Positions 1 to 6,959 of a DNA stretch of 10,124 nucleotides are shown here, in pieces (the first letter of the stretch is position 1; every line of letters begins with the position of its first letter). The translations under genes were made by a program, and so were the position numbers. The notes under the pieces are model-generated. The model worked only from the letters and a program-made list of their open reading frames with translations, was not told the origin of the DNA and did no database searches. The stretch is from Agrobacterium fabrum (lineage in GTDB: Bacteria; Pseudomonadota; Alphaproteobacteria; Rhizobiales; Rhizobiaceae): the NCBI GenBank assembly GCA_003241215.1, contig QFOL01000130.1:1-10124 (forward strand). Direction: 5' to 3'.

Positions 1-1486
1 CGTCATCGTTGACCATAGCGGCATCTACAAGGCAGATGTGGGCCTGAAGAACGGCCGCATTCACGCCATCGGCAAGGCGGGCAACCCCGATACGCAGCCG
101 GGCGTGACGATCATCGTCGGCCCCTCGACGGAAGCGATTGCCGGCGAAGGCAAGATCCTGACCGCCGGCGGCATGGATGCGCATATTCATTACATCTGCC
201 CGCAGCAGATCGAAGAAGCCCTGATGAGCGGCGTGACCTGCATGCTGGGCGGCGGCTCCGGCCCGGCGCATGGCACGCTTGCCACCACCTGCACCGGCGC
301 ATGGCATATCGAGCGCATGATCGAAAGCTTCGATGCTTTTCCGATGAATCTGGCGCTTGCCGGCAAGGGCAACGCCTCGCTGCCCGCTCCTCTGGAAGAG
401 ATGATCCTTGCCGGTGCCTCCTCGCTGAAGCTGCATGAGGACTGGGGCACGACGCCGGCCGCCATCGACAATTGCCTGACGGTGGCCGACGAATATGACG
501 TGCAGGTGATGATCCACACCGATACGCTGAATGAAAGCGGTTTCGTGGAGGACACCGTCGCCGCCATCCGTGGCCGCACCATCCATGCTTTCCACACCGA
601 AGGCGCGGGCGGCGGGCACGCGCCCGATATCATCAAGGTTTGCGGCAACCCCAACGTCATCCCGTCTTCCACCAACCCGACGCGGCCCTATACCGTCAAT
701 ACGCTCGCCGAACATCTCGACATGCTGATGGTGTGCCACCATCTCTCGCCGTCCATTCCTGAAGATATCGCCTTTGCCGAAAGCCGCATCCGCAAGGAAA
801 CCATCGCGGCGGAGGATATTCTTCACGATATCGGCGCGTTTTCGATCATCTCTTCCGACAGCCAGGCCATGGGCCGTGTCGGCGAAGTGGCGATCCGCAC
901 CTGGCAGACGGCCGACAAGATGAAGCGCCAGCGCGGTCGTCTCAAGGAAGAGACCGGCGAAAACGACAATTTCCGTGTCCGCCGTTACATCGCCAAATAT
1001 ACCATCAACCCGGCCATCGCCCAGGGCGTCAGCCATGAGATCGGCTCCATCGAAGTCGGCAAGCGCGCCGATCTTGTCTTGTGGAACCCGGCCTTTTTTG
1101 GCGTGAAGCCGGAGATGGTGCTGCTCGGCGGCTCTATTGCCGCCGCCCCGATGGGCGATCCGAACGCCTCCATTCCCACGCCGCAGCCGATGCATTACCG
1201 GCCGATGTTCGCCGCTTATGGCAAGCTGCGCACCAATTCCTCTGTCACCTTCGTTTCGCAGGCGTCGCTCGATGCCGGCCTTGCCCAGCGCCTCGGCGTC
1301 GCCAAGAAGCTGCTGCCGGTGAAGAATGTCCGCGGCGGCATCTCCAAGGCGTCGATGATCCATAATTCGCTGACGCCGCATATCGAGGTCGATCCGGAAA
1401 CCTACGAAGTGCGGGCGGATGGCGAGCTTTTGACCTGCGAACCCGCAACGGTGCTGCCGATGGCGCAGCGTTATTTCCTGTTCTAA
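1..1486 (+). CDS. ureC: Urease subunit alpha (UreC), 5'-truncated by the window edge
   Basis: Catalytic subunit of nickel urease, which hydrolyses urea to ammonia and carbamate in the cytoplasm. The frame is open from base 2; about 494 residues are present of roughly 570 usual for the family, so about 75 N-terminal residues lie upstream. Nickel-site residues are all visible: HIH (codons at 182-190), the carbamylated lysine in KLHEDWG (Lys codon 428-430) with its His two residues on, His in [12 protein letters not shown] (515-517), His in [10 protein letters not shown] (593-595), the flap CHH with the catalytic His (737-739), and the Asp ligand in SSDSQAMGR (857-859). Spacings match Klebsiella UreC numbering as I recall it, so the enzyme looks intact and active. 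The C-terminus ends normally in QRYFLF. The next gene starts 9 bp downstream, implying one transcript. Identification is very secure. Confidence 0.98.
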   Translation, partial: VIVDHSGIYKADVGLKNGRIHAIGKAGNPDTQPGVTIIVGPSTEAIAGEGKILTAGGMDAHIHYICPQQIEEALMSGVTCMLGGGSGPAHGTLATTCTGAWHIERMIESFDAFPMNLALAGKGNASLPAPLEEMILAGASSLKLHEDWGTTPAAIDNCLTVADEYDVQVMIHTDTLNESGFVEDTVAAIRGRTIHAFHTEGAGGGHAPDIIKVCGNPNVIPSSTNPTRPYTVNTLAEHLDMLMVCHHLSPSIPEDIAFAESRIRKETIAAEDILHDIGAFSIISSDSQAMGRVGEVAIRTWQTADKMKRQRGRLKEETGENDNFRVRRYIAKYTINPAIAQGVSHEIGSIEVGKRADLVLWNPAFFGVKPEMVLLGGSIAAAPMGDPNASIPTPQPMHYRPMFAAYGKLRTNSSVTFVSQASLDAGLAQRLGVAKKLLPVKNVRGGISKASMIHNSLTPHIEVDPETYEVRADGELLTCEPATVLPMAQRYFLF

Positions 1487-1495
1487 CGGCATTTC

Positions 1496-2176
1496 GTGTT
1501 CAGAACCGTCTTGAAATCCATCGGCGTCGGCCTGCTGCTGATTGTCCTGCTTCTCGTGCTCGGCACCGTCGTGCCGCGCCCGTTTTTCGCTGGCGATGCC
1601 AGCCGCGTCAGGGATCGCGAAATCCTGCTATTGTCCAACCCGATCCATACCGACATCGCCCTGCCGGTCGATGACGATCTGCGGCGGGTGTTTTCCGAAT
1701 TGCAGGAGGGCGGCATTGCCGTCAATCATCCGGCAGCGGCCTATCTGGTGTTCGGTTGGGGCGGCCGGTCGTTTTATACCGAGACGCCCACCTGGGCCGA
1801 TCTGAAACCCATGCCGGTCCTGCGCTCGCTGACGCTCGACCGGTCGGTGATGCATGTGGATGTGACGGGGGATTTTCCCGCCGATCTCGCCGGGGTGAAA
1901 CGCCTTCGCATTTCCGAAGCGGGTTATCGGCGCCTCGTAACCGCCATTCGCGCAAGTTTTCTGCGGGACGATGGCAGGGACGGGGGCAAGGTGCGGCTGA
2001 TATCAGGCGTTTCCTATGGCCTGACGGATGCGTTTTTCGAGGCGAAGGGCTGGTTCAACGCCCTTGCCGGTTGCAACACATGGTCGGCCGCGATGCTTCG
2101 GGAAGCCGGTATTCGCACCGGCTGGTGGACACCCTTGCCGCCGCTTCTGCGCTGGTCGGCGGCGCTGCATAACTGA
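1496..2176 (+). CDS. DUF2459 / TIGR02117-type urease-region protein, membrane-anchored
   Basis: A 226-residue protein of a conserved family often found in urease gene regions; its function is not established. The GTG at 1496 sits 9 bp after the ureC stop, so it is probably co-translated with ureC. Residues 8-26 are a strongly hydrophobic segment after a short basic start, read as a signal anchor that leaves the rest in the periplasm. Family-like motifs are SNPIHTDIALP (His51, Asp53), YLVFGWGGRSFYTETPTW (about 83-100), MHVDV (His120) and AGCNTWSAAMLREAGI (Cys193). A His in the N-terminal half and a Cys near the C-terminus could be catalytic, as in circularly permuted NlpC/P60 folds, but this is only inference. 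The family call comes from recognised motifs and context, not from a search. Confidence 0.85.
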   Translation: MFRTVLKSIGVGLLLIVLLLVLGTVVPRPFFAGDASRVRDREILLLSNPIHTDIALPVDDDLRRVFSELQEGGIAVNHPAAAYLVFGWGGRSFYTETPTWADLKPMPVLRSLTLDRSVMHVDVTGDFPADLAGVKRLRISEAGYRRLVTAIRASFLRDDGRDGGKVRLISGVSYGLTDAFFEAKGWFNALAGCNTWSAAMLREAGIRTGWWTPLPPLLRWSAALHN

Positions 2177-2307
2177 TCGTCGCAAGCCGCGGTTTTCCTC
2201 CGGAGAATCCGATTTTTATGCTGCACCGCAGCGCGTCTTGCGTTATGGACACGGCAAAAGAATTCCGCGCGGATCGATCCCAAGCGATCCTCGCAAAACG
2301 CCAGAAC

Positions 2308-2313
2308 AGGAGA
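2308..2313 (+). promoter_or_regulatory. Shine-Dalgarno site fixing the peroxiredoxin start
   Basis: AGGAGA ends 6 bp before the ATG at 2320. The frame is open further upstream to an ATG at 2218, but that start has no comparable site and would add 34 residues with no resemblance to peroxiredoxins. This site supports the start at 2320. Confidence 0.75.
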
Positions 2314-2319
2314 CAAGAC

Positions 2320-2856
2320 ATGCTCGGCAAAAAAGTGCCCGCCGTAACCTTCCGCACGCGCGTTCGCGATGAGGCCGTTGGCGGCCCCAACCCGTTCCGC
2401 TGGCAGGACATGACCTCCGACGATTATTTCAAGGGCAAGAAGGTCGTTCTGTTTTCGCTGCCCGGCGCCTTCACGCCGACATGCTCGACCTACCAGCTTC
2501 CCGATTTCGAAAAGCTGGCGGGCGAGTTCCGCGCGCTCGGCGTCGATGACATCTATTGCCTGTCGGTCAATGACGCCTTCGTCATGAATGCCTGGGCAAA
2601 GGGCCAGAACCTTGAAAACGTCAAGGTCATTCCTGACGGTTCGGGTGAGTTCACCCGCAAGATGGGCATGCTGGTCGCCAAGGACAATCTCGGTTTCGGC
2701 ATGCGCTCCTGGCGTTACGCCGCCGTCATCAACGACGGTCTGGTGGAGCAGTGGTTCGAGGAAGAGGGTTATCAGGACAATTGCGAATCCGACCCCTATG
2801 GCGTTTCCGCGCCGCAGAACATTCTGGAAAACCTGAAGGCACGCGCTGCGGCCTGA
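2320..2856 (+). CDS. Peroxiredoxin, Prx5/type II (AhpC-TSA/redoxin) family
   Basis: A 178-residue cytoplasmic thiol peroxidase expected to reduce H2O2 and organic hydroperoxides using glutathione/glutaredoxin or thioredoxin. The active site is SLPGAFTPTCSTYQLP, with Pro48, Thr52 and the peroxidatic Cys55; the conserved Arg partner is in the SWRYA stretch (Arg132). Two further cysteines, Cys80 and Cys155, are present; Cys155 lies close to where the resolving Cys of atypical 2-Cys Prx5 enzymes is found, so an intramolecular disulfide is possible. Length and the N-terminal MLGKKVPAVTF beginning fit the family. It lies 143 bp after the DUF2459 gene and 318 bp before ureE, on the same strand but less tightly packed than its neighbours. 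It may therefore have its own promoter in 2177-2307, although I could not point to a convincing one. Confidence 0.93.
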   Translation: MLGKKVPAVTFRTRVRDEAVGGPNPFRWQDMTSDDYFKGKKVVLFSLPGAFTPTCSTYQLPDFEKLAGEFRALGVDDIYCLSVNDAFVMNAWAKGQNLENVKVIPDGSGEFTRKMGMLVAKDNLGFGMRSWRYAAVINDGLVEQWFEEEGYQDNCESDPYGVSAPQNILENLKARAAA

Positions 2857-2922
2857 TTTTGGTTTTACGAAGGCCCGGCACCGATGCCGTATCTTCGGGT
2901 GCCGACAGGAGGCGAAAACCTC

Positions 2923-3023
2923 TCCTCCGTCATCCTCGCCCTTTCCTCCGTCATCCTCGCCCTTGAGGCGAGGATCCATAGGCGTCTGACGGGTGGATCC
3001 TCGGGTCAAGCCCGAGGATGACG
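2923..3023. repeat. Dispersed palindromic repeat, diverged left arm with 21-bp tandem duplication
   Basis: The right arm (2996-3023) is a 28-mer identical to 7124-7151 and contains the hairpin core CCTCGGGTCAAGCCCGAGG. The left arm (2949-2976) is the inverted counterpart with four changes, CCTCGCCCTTGAGGCGAGG instead of CCTCGGGCTTGACCCGAGG; the changes are paired, so the small hairpin still folds. The outer end of the left arm is duplicated exactly, 21 bp at 2923-2943 and again at 2944-2964. Elements of this kind are abundant between genes in Rhizobiales. They are non-coding, and any role in mRNA ends or stability is inference. Confidence 0.88.
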
Positions 3024-3050
3024 TCGAAAGTGGAGAAAGGTTTGCACCTG

Positions 3051-3070
3051 GCCCGGCTGTGATGCCGGGC
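3051..3070 (+). terminator. Terminator-like hairpin downstream of the peroxiredoxin gene
   Basis: A perfect 7-bp GC stem, GCCCGGC and GCCGGGC, with a 6-base loop (TGTGAT), followed by TTTGTCATTGTTG. The T-tract is interrupted, so termination may be partial. It lies 194 bp after the peroxiredoxin stop and 105 bp before ureE. If it works, ureE needs its own promoter or readthrough. Confidence 0.6.
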
Positions 3071-3108
3071 TTTGTCATTGTTGTGGCCATGTGCCCTGAA
3101 ATCGCGCC

Positions 3109-3138
3109 TTGAAATCACCCCGCCTATCCGGCAAAAAT
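3109..3138 (+). promoter_or_regulatory. Weak candidate sigma-70-type promoter for ureEFG
   Basis: TTGAAA at 3109-3114 (one mismatch to TTGACA), an 18-bp spacer, then AAAAAT at 3133-3138 (4 of 6 to TATAAT), about 36 bp before the ureE ATG. It lies just downstream of a terminator-like hairpin, where a promoter would be useful. Such matches are common by chance, so this is a suggestion only. Confidence 0.25.
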
Positions 3139-3174
3139 CAGACCGCCAAGACTGTTTCTGAAACGGATCATCCC

Positions 3175-3660
3175 ATGCTGCGCGTCACCTCCTATCATCC
3201 GGCCGGAACTCCTGCCGACGAAGCTTCCGGTTATGTCACCCTGGCGCATGACCAGCGGCATCTGCGCCGCAAGCTGCTGCATCTGCAAAATGACGAGATG
3301 GTGATGCTGGACCTGAAGGAAGCCGTGCTGTTTGCCCATGGCGATCTTCTGGTGGTGGAGAACGGCGACTTGGTCGAGGTCCGGGCGGCGGATGAAAAGC
3401 TGTTCGAAATCAAGGCGAAGGACCGCCTTCACCTGATCGAGCTCGCCTGGCATCTCGGCAACCGGCATCTTTCCGCGCAGATCGAGGAAGAGCGTATTCT
3501 CATTCTGCGCGACCATGTCATTCGCGCCATGCTGGAAGGTCTGGGCGCCACCGTGCGTGAGGTGGAAGAGCCATTCCAGCCGGCGCGCGGCGCTTACCAC
3601 GCCCATGGCGGCCATTCCCATGGTCATGACCACGGGCATCACCATCACGATCACGGCTGA
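3175..3660 (+). CDS. ureE: Urease accessory protein UreE (nickel metallochaperone)
   Basis: A 161-residue cytoplasmic Ni-binding chaperone that delivers nickel to the UreG/UreF/UreD complex for urease activation. It begins [11 protein letters not shown], has the conserved AWHLGNRH segment (His93-His98) of the metal-binding domain, and ends in a histidine-rich tail (residues 142-160, 11 histidines) as in Ni-storing UreE proteins. The ATG at 3175 is chosen because it gives the usual N-terminus, although the Shine-Dalgarno match is poor. An in-frame TTG at 3109 would add 22 unrelated residues. It ends 3 bp before the ureF start, indicating translational coupling. Identification is very secure; only the start is slightly uncertain. 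Confidence 0.95.
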   Translation: MLRVTSYHPAGTPADEASGYVTLAHDQRHLRRKLLHLQNDEMVMLDLKEAVLFAHGDLLVVENGDLVEVRAADEKLFEIKAKDRLHLIELAWHLGNRHLSAQIEEERILILRDHVIRAMLEGLGATVREVEEPFQPARGAYHAHGGHSHGHDHGHHHHDHG

Positions 3661-3663
3661 GCC

Positions 3664-4335
3664 GTGAGTGAAGATCGCGGCGTTGCCGCGTTGTTGCGGC
3701 TCATGGCCTGGATGTCGCCTGCCTTTCCTGTCGGTGGTTTTTCCTATTCCGGTGGGCTCGAAAAGGCGGTGGAGGATCGGCGCGTCGGCGATGCGGCGGC
3801 CCTGCGCGACTGGCTCGAAACGCTGCTGCGCTACGGCAGCCTGTGGAACGATGCGGTGTTTCTGGCGCATGCCTGGCGTAGCGCCGGGGATGCCGCCGTG
3901 TTGAGCGAAACGGCCGATCTGGCGCGGGCGCTGGCCGGCTCGGCGGAGCGATACCGCGAGACGGTGCTTCTGGGCGATGCTTTCGTTGCCGCCGCCGGCG
4001 CATGGTCGCATGTGGTTCTGGCCCTGCTGCCGAAAGACGTTCCCTATCCCGTCGCCGTCGGGGCGGTCGCTTCCGCTCACGCCGTGCCGCTCAGGGAAAC
4101 GATCGCCGCCTTTTTGCATGCCGGCGTCTCGCAGATCGTTTCAGCGGGCATCCGCCTCGGGGTTACGGGACAGAAGGATGGCGTTACCATTCTGGCCGCA
4201 AGCGAGGCGATCATCGCGGAGATGGCCGCGCGGGCGATGCAATCCACGCTCGACGATCTCGGCAGCGCGACGATCATCGCCGATACGGCAACCATGCGCC
4301 ATGAAACGCAGGGCACCCGGCTTTTCCGGTCTTGA
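3664..4335 (+). CDS. ureF: Urease accessory protein UreF
   Basis: A 223-residue, mostly helical protein that joins UreD and UreG in the urease activation complex and helps gate GTP hydrolysis and nickel transfer. The signature SPAFPVGGFSYSGGLE (residues 18-33) and the C-terminal HETQGTRLFRS are typical; length matches the family. The GTG start at 3664 follows the ureE stop by 3 bp. The gene ends in front of an AAGGAGG sequence, but ureG does not follow directly: a 255-bp spacer with a repeat element intervenes, which is unusual in this otherwise compact operon. Confidence 0.95.
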   Translation: MSEDRGVAALLRLMAWMSPAFPVGGFSYSGGLEKAVEDRRVGDAAALRDWLETLLRYGSLWNDAVFLAHAWRSAGDAAVLSETADLARALAGSAERYRETVLLGDAFVAAAGAWSHVVLALLPKDVPYPVAVGAVASAHAVPLRETIAAFLHAGVSQIVSAGIRLGVTGQKDGVTILAASEAIIAEMAARAMQSTLDDLGSATIIADTATMRHETQGTRLFRS

Positions 4336-4341
4336 AGGAGG
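4335..4341 (+). promoter_or_regulatory. Consensus Shine-Dalgarno with no clear gene behind it
   Basis: AAGGAGG directly overlaps the ureF stop and is followed 4 bp later by a GTG (4346). That frame runs only 24 codons, to a TGA at 4418-4420 inside the repeat element. A second frame, from the ATG at 4356, stays open to 4556 but consists mostly of repeat translation. This may be the remnant of the original start site of ureG or of a lost small gene, or it may serve a small peptide; I cannot decide which. Confidence 0.5.
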
Positions 4342-4381
4342 TACCGTGGCAATCGATGGAGCGAGCGGCTGCCACAAGTTT

Positions 4382-4500
4382 CTTCTCCCCGCCGGGGAGA
4401 AGGTCGCGGCAGCGGGATGAGGGGGCAAGCGTAGTAAGATTCGGCAACGTCGCCCCCTCATCCGACCCTTCGGGCCACCTTCTCCCCGGCGGGGAGAAGG
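4382..4500. repeat. RIME-like intergenic mosaic element in the ureF-ureG spacer
   Basis: A ~119-bp element bounded by two copies of the same palindrome: CTTCTCCCC/GGGGAGAAG (4382-4390 with 4394-4402, loop GCC) and CCTTCTCCCC/GGGGAGAAGG (4478-4487 with 4491-4500, loop GGC). Between them GATGAGGGGGC (4416-4426) pairs with GCCCCCTCATC (4452-4462). The whole can fold into one long hairpin or three small ones. Its size and architecture resemble the Rhizobium-specific intergenic mosaic elements (RIME); the family name is from memory and was not checked by alignment. No transposase or clear target-site duplication is visible. Confidence 0.82.
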
Positions 4501-4549
4501 AACAAGCGGCACGATCCTTGCACATCTTGAAGCGAAAAGCGGAGGAGAT

Positions 4550-4590
4550 ATGGTGAGACAGAACCAAAGCATAGTGAAGGAAACACAGTC

Positions 4591-4594
<4 letters not shown>
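4550..4594 (+). CDS. Possible 14-codon upstream peptide coupled to ureG
   Basis: The sequence GGAGGAG (4541-4547) lies close upstream of the ATG at 4550, which opens a frame encoding [14 protein letters not shown]. Its TGA (4592-4594) overlaps the GTG start of ureG (4591) as GTGA. This is the arrangement of a translationally coupled leader ORF. Spacing of the ribosome site to the ATG is very short (2 bp), which weakens it. It may be a chance ORF or the remnant of an older start; no peptide function is proposed. Confidence 0.3.
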
Positions 4595-5214
<620 letters not shown>

Positions 5215-5217
5215 AAT

Positions 5218-6042
5218 ATGGCAATGTCCCGCCGTTTCGGCGCTTACGAGGTTTCCCGTTTTATCGACGGCGTCTACAAGGCGCCGGTCGGCCATCTCAT
5301 CCACCGGCAGGGCGCCGAAGCGCTGGCTGCGGCCCTTGCGGGCCATCAGGGCGAAACGGTGGATATGGACGTCAACTGCTTTGCGCTGTCCGGGCCTGAC
5401 GGCATCTGGCTGATCGATGCCGGTTGCGGCACGGCCTGGGGTGAGGCCTATGGCCATGCCCGCGCGGCGATGATTGCCGCCGGCATTCTGCCGGCCGATG
5501 TGACGCGTGTCATCCTTACCCATATTCATGGCGACCATGCGCTGGGGCTTATCGATGGTGAGCGGCCTTATTTTCCCAATGCCGACATATGGGTTCCCGA
5601 GGCCGATCTCGGCTTTTTCAGCAGCGCGGAGGCGCGCAAGAGCCTGCCGCCAGCCCGGCAGGGCGGTTTCGATCTTGCCGCGCGGCTGCTCGATATTTGC
5701 GGCCCGATGCTGCGGCCGATCCCCATGGGTGTGGTTGCCGAGGATATCGAGGCAATCGCCATGCCTGGCCACACGCCGGGACATACCGGTTACCTGATCG
5801 GCAATGGCGATGAGCGGCTGTTATTGTGGGGCGATGTGCTGCATGTCAGCGAGTTGCAGGTGAGGGACCCCGGTGTCGGTTTTGTCTACGATATCGATGC
5901 CGCGCTTGGTTACCAAACACGCCTCAAGGCGCTGGCCGAGGCCACCGATCGCGGCTGGCTGGTGTCGGGCGGTCATCTGGGTGGATTTTTCCGTGTCGAG
6001 CGGCAGGGCGACAGCTTCCGCTTCGTGTCGCAGCCGGACTGA
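5218..6042 (+). CDS. MBL-fold metallo-hydrolase, methyl parathion hydrolase-like
   Basis: A 274-residue metallo-beta-lactamase-fold hydrolase, probably cytoplasmic (no signal peptide visible). Metal ligands are THIHGDH (His102, His104, Asp106, His107), GHTPGHTG (His185), LLWGDVLH (Asp206) and SGGHLGG (His253), so a complete dinuclear site is present. The spacings 185-206 and 206-253 equal those I recall for methyl parathion hydrolase (234-255-302), and the WGDVLH segment also resembles that subfamily. That subfamily includes lactonase- and phosphotriesterase-like members, but the substrate here is unknown. It starts 3 bp after ureG, so it is almost certainly co-transcribed with the urease genes, although it is not a known urease assembly factor. 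A second ATG at 5224 is an equally possible start. Confidence 0.9.
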   Translation: MAMSRRFGAYEVSRFIDGVYKAPVGHLIHRQGAEALAAALAGHQGETVDMDVNCFALSGPDGIWLIDAGCGTAWGEAYGHARAAMIAAGILPADVTRVILTHIHGDHALGLIDGERPYFPNADIWVPEADLGFFSSAEARKSLPPARQGGFDLAARLLDICGPMLRPIPMGVVAEDIEAIAMPGHTPGHTGYLIGNGDERLLLWGDVLHVSELQVRDPGVGFVYDIDAALGYQTRLKALAEATDRGWLVSGGHLGGFFRVERQGDSFRFVSQPD

Positions 6043-6064
6043 TTCCGATTTCGGACATGCAGAT

Positions 6065-6092
6065 GGGCGGAATGCGCTAAGGCATCCCGCCC
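6065..6092. terminator. Hairpin between convergent genes, possible bidirectional terminator
   Basis: GGGCGGAATGC and GCATCCCGCCC form an 11-bp stem with one G-T pair and a 6-base loop (GCTAAG). It sits in the 70-bp gap between the converging MBL hydrolase and regulator genes, where a shared terminator is expected. No good T-tract follows on either strand, so function as an intrinsic terminator is uncertain. Confidence 0.5.
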
Positions 6093-6112
6093 TTCGTCCT
6101 CTCCCGGTATTT

Positions 6113-6895
6113 TCAGATCTTCTTCAATGCGGCGACGTCATTGACCTGTACGATGCGGCCGCGCACGGTGACGCCGGCCTTTTTCAGTGCTGAAAAGGCG
6201 CGCGATAGCGCTTCCGGCGCAAGGCCGAGCTTGCCGGCGAGCAGGCTTTTCTGGAACGGCAGCCGCAGCGAAAAGGATGTCGCGTCGCGCGGGCCCTGGT
6301 TGATGAGATAGTGGGCGACACGTTGCGGCGCCGTCTGCAGCCGGTCGTTGGCGATGCAGTCCATGGTGGTCAGCAGGCTGTTGGACAGGCAGCGCATGAC
6401 GGCCTTGGCGATGGCCGGCTCCTGATCGATCAGGCCGCGAATTCTCGCAAGCTCGAACCGCGCCACGGTGCAGCTTTCCGCCGCCTGCGCGCTGTAGCGA
6501 TAGGTATCGCTGCCGAAAATCAGGCATTCGTTGAACGTATCGCCGGGGCCGCTGACGCGCACATCCGCCTCGCGCCCGTGCCGGTCGAGCCGGTAAAGCC
6601 TGATATAACCCGACAGGACACAGTAGAAATGCTGCGCCGCTTCGCCTTCCTTGAAGAGCACGTGGCGGGCGTTCACATTGGCGATGGTCGCCGCCTCCAT
6701 CAGCTTCAGCGCCGCCGCATCATCCGCTATCCCGATCAGGGGGGCACGCAGCAGAATGTTCCTGTCCCTGTTGCTCAGCTTCACGGTCTTGTTCACGTCC
6801 ATCCGGCTCCCGCTCAAACCTTTTGCCGGGCTGTCTGAAGCAATATGAAACCGGGGATGTTCCTTTTCCCTCGCGCCTATCTGCACAGAACTCAT
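6113..6895 (-). CDS. Crp/Fnr-family transcriptional regulator without Fe-S cysteine cluster
   Basis: A 260-residue regulator with an N-terminal cyclic-nucleotide-binding-like beta-barrel (about 55-150, including GEAAQHFYCVLSGYIRLYRL), a dimerisation helix and a C-terminal winged helix (about 185-260). The recognition helix PEALSRAF carries Glu228, Ser231 and Arg232, the E..SR pattern with which Fnr-type proteins read TTGAT half-sites. No N-terminal cysteine cluster exists, so it should not sense oxygen through a [4Fe-4S] cluster as Fnr does; NnrR/DNR- or FixK-like behaviour is possible. The ATG at 6895 has GAGGGA 7 bp upstream. An internal ATG at 6802 (residue 32, GGGAG 4 bp upstream) would give the more usual family N-terminus. 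A perfect Fnr-type box lies upstream. The exact subfamily is not recognised. Confidence 0.92.
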   Translation of the reverse strand: MSSVQIGAREKEHPRFHIASDSPAKGLSGSRMDVNKTVKLSNRDRNILLRAPLIGIADDAAALKLMEAATIANVNARHVLFKEGEAAQHFYCVLSGYIRLYRLDRHGREADVRVSGPGDTFNECLIFGSDTYRYSAQAAESCTVARFELARIRGLIDQEPAIAKAVMRCLSNSLLTTMDCIANDRLQTAPQRVAHYLINQGPRDATSFSLRLPFQKSLLAGKLGLAPEALSRAFSALKKAGVTVRGRIVQVNDVAALKKI

Positions 6896-6932
6896 CGCAT
6901 TATCCCTCGACCGGCAATTCCCGATGCGAGGG

Positions 6933-6938
6933 AGATTA
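6933..6938 (-). promoter_or_regulatory. -10-like element for the Crp/Fnr gene
   Basis: TAATCT on the - strand lies 21 bp downstream of the anaerobox. This is close to the distance expected when a Fnr-type activator is centred near -41.5. The match to TATAAT is weak, as is common at activator-dependent promoters. It would give a leader of about 30 bases ending in GAGGGA before the ATG. Confidence 0.4.
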
Positions 6939-6959
6939 GCAGTTCACCTGGAAAGCGAA

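Larger units (their letters stand above)
2857..3174. other. 318-bp intergenic region before ureE (repeat, hairpin, possible promoter)
   Basis: No gene is supported here. In order it holds a weak inverted repeat CGGCACC/GGTGCCG (2876-2882 with 2898-2904, no T-tract), a palindromic dispersed repeat with a tandemly duplicated end (2923-3023), a terminator-like hairpin (3051-3070) and a weak candidate promoter ahead of ureE (3109-3138). Open frames crossing this region on either strand encode the typical spurious repeat translation (SSSGLTRGS and similar) and are not taken as genes. Confidence 0.7.

Noticed and set aside
2190..2217. GGTTTTCCTCCGGAGAATCC followed by GATTTTTA as a terminator after the DUF2459 gene
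   Set aside because: The stem has two mismatches and few base pairs around a small loop; the T-run alone is not enough to call a terminator.
2218..2319. Upstream ATG extending the peroxiredoxin by 34 residues
   Set aside because: The extension does not look like the family's N-terminus, and a well-placed AGGAGA supports the ATG at 2320.
2014..3090. 358-codon frame on the - strand opposite the DUF2459 and peroxiredoxin genes
   Set aside because: Its N-terminal part is repeat translation (SSSGLTRGS) and the rest is antisense to the peroxiredoxin gene.
3124..4119. 331-codon frame on the - strand opposite ureE and ureF
   Set aside because: Antisense to two secure genes. The His/Met-rich stretch merely mirrors the UreE histidine tail.
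4382..4500. Repeated palindromes considered as a CRISPR or IS end pair
   Set aside because: Only two palindrome copies, no regular spacers, no transposase and no visible target duplication; a RIME-like element explains it better.
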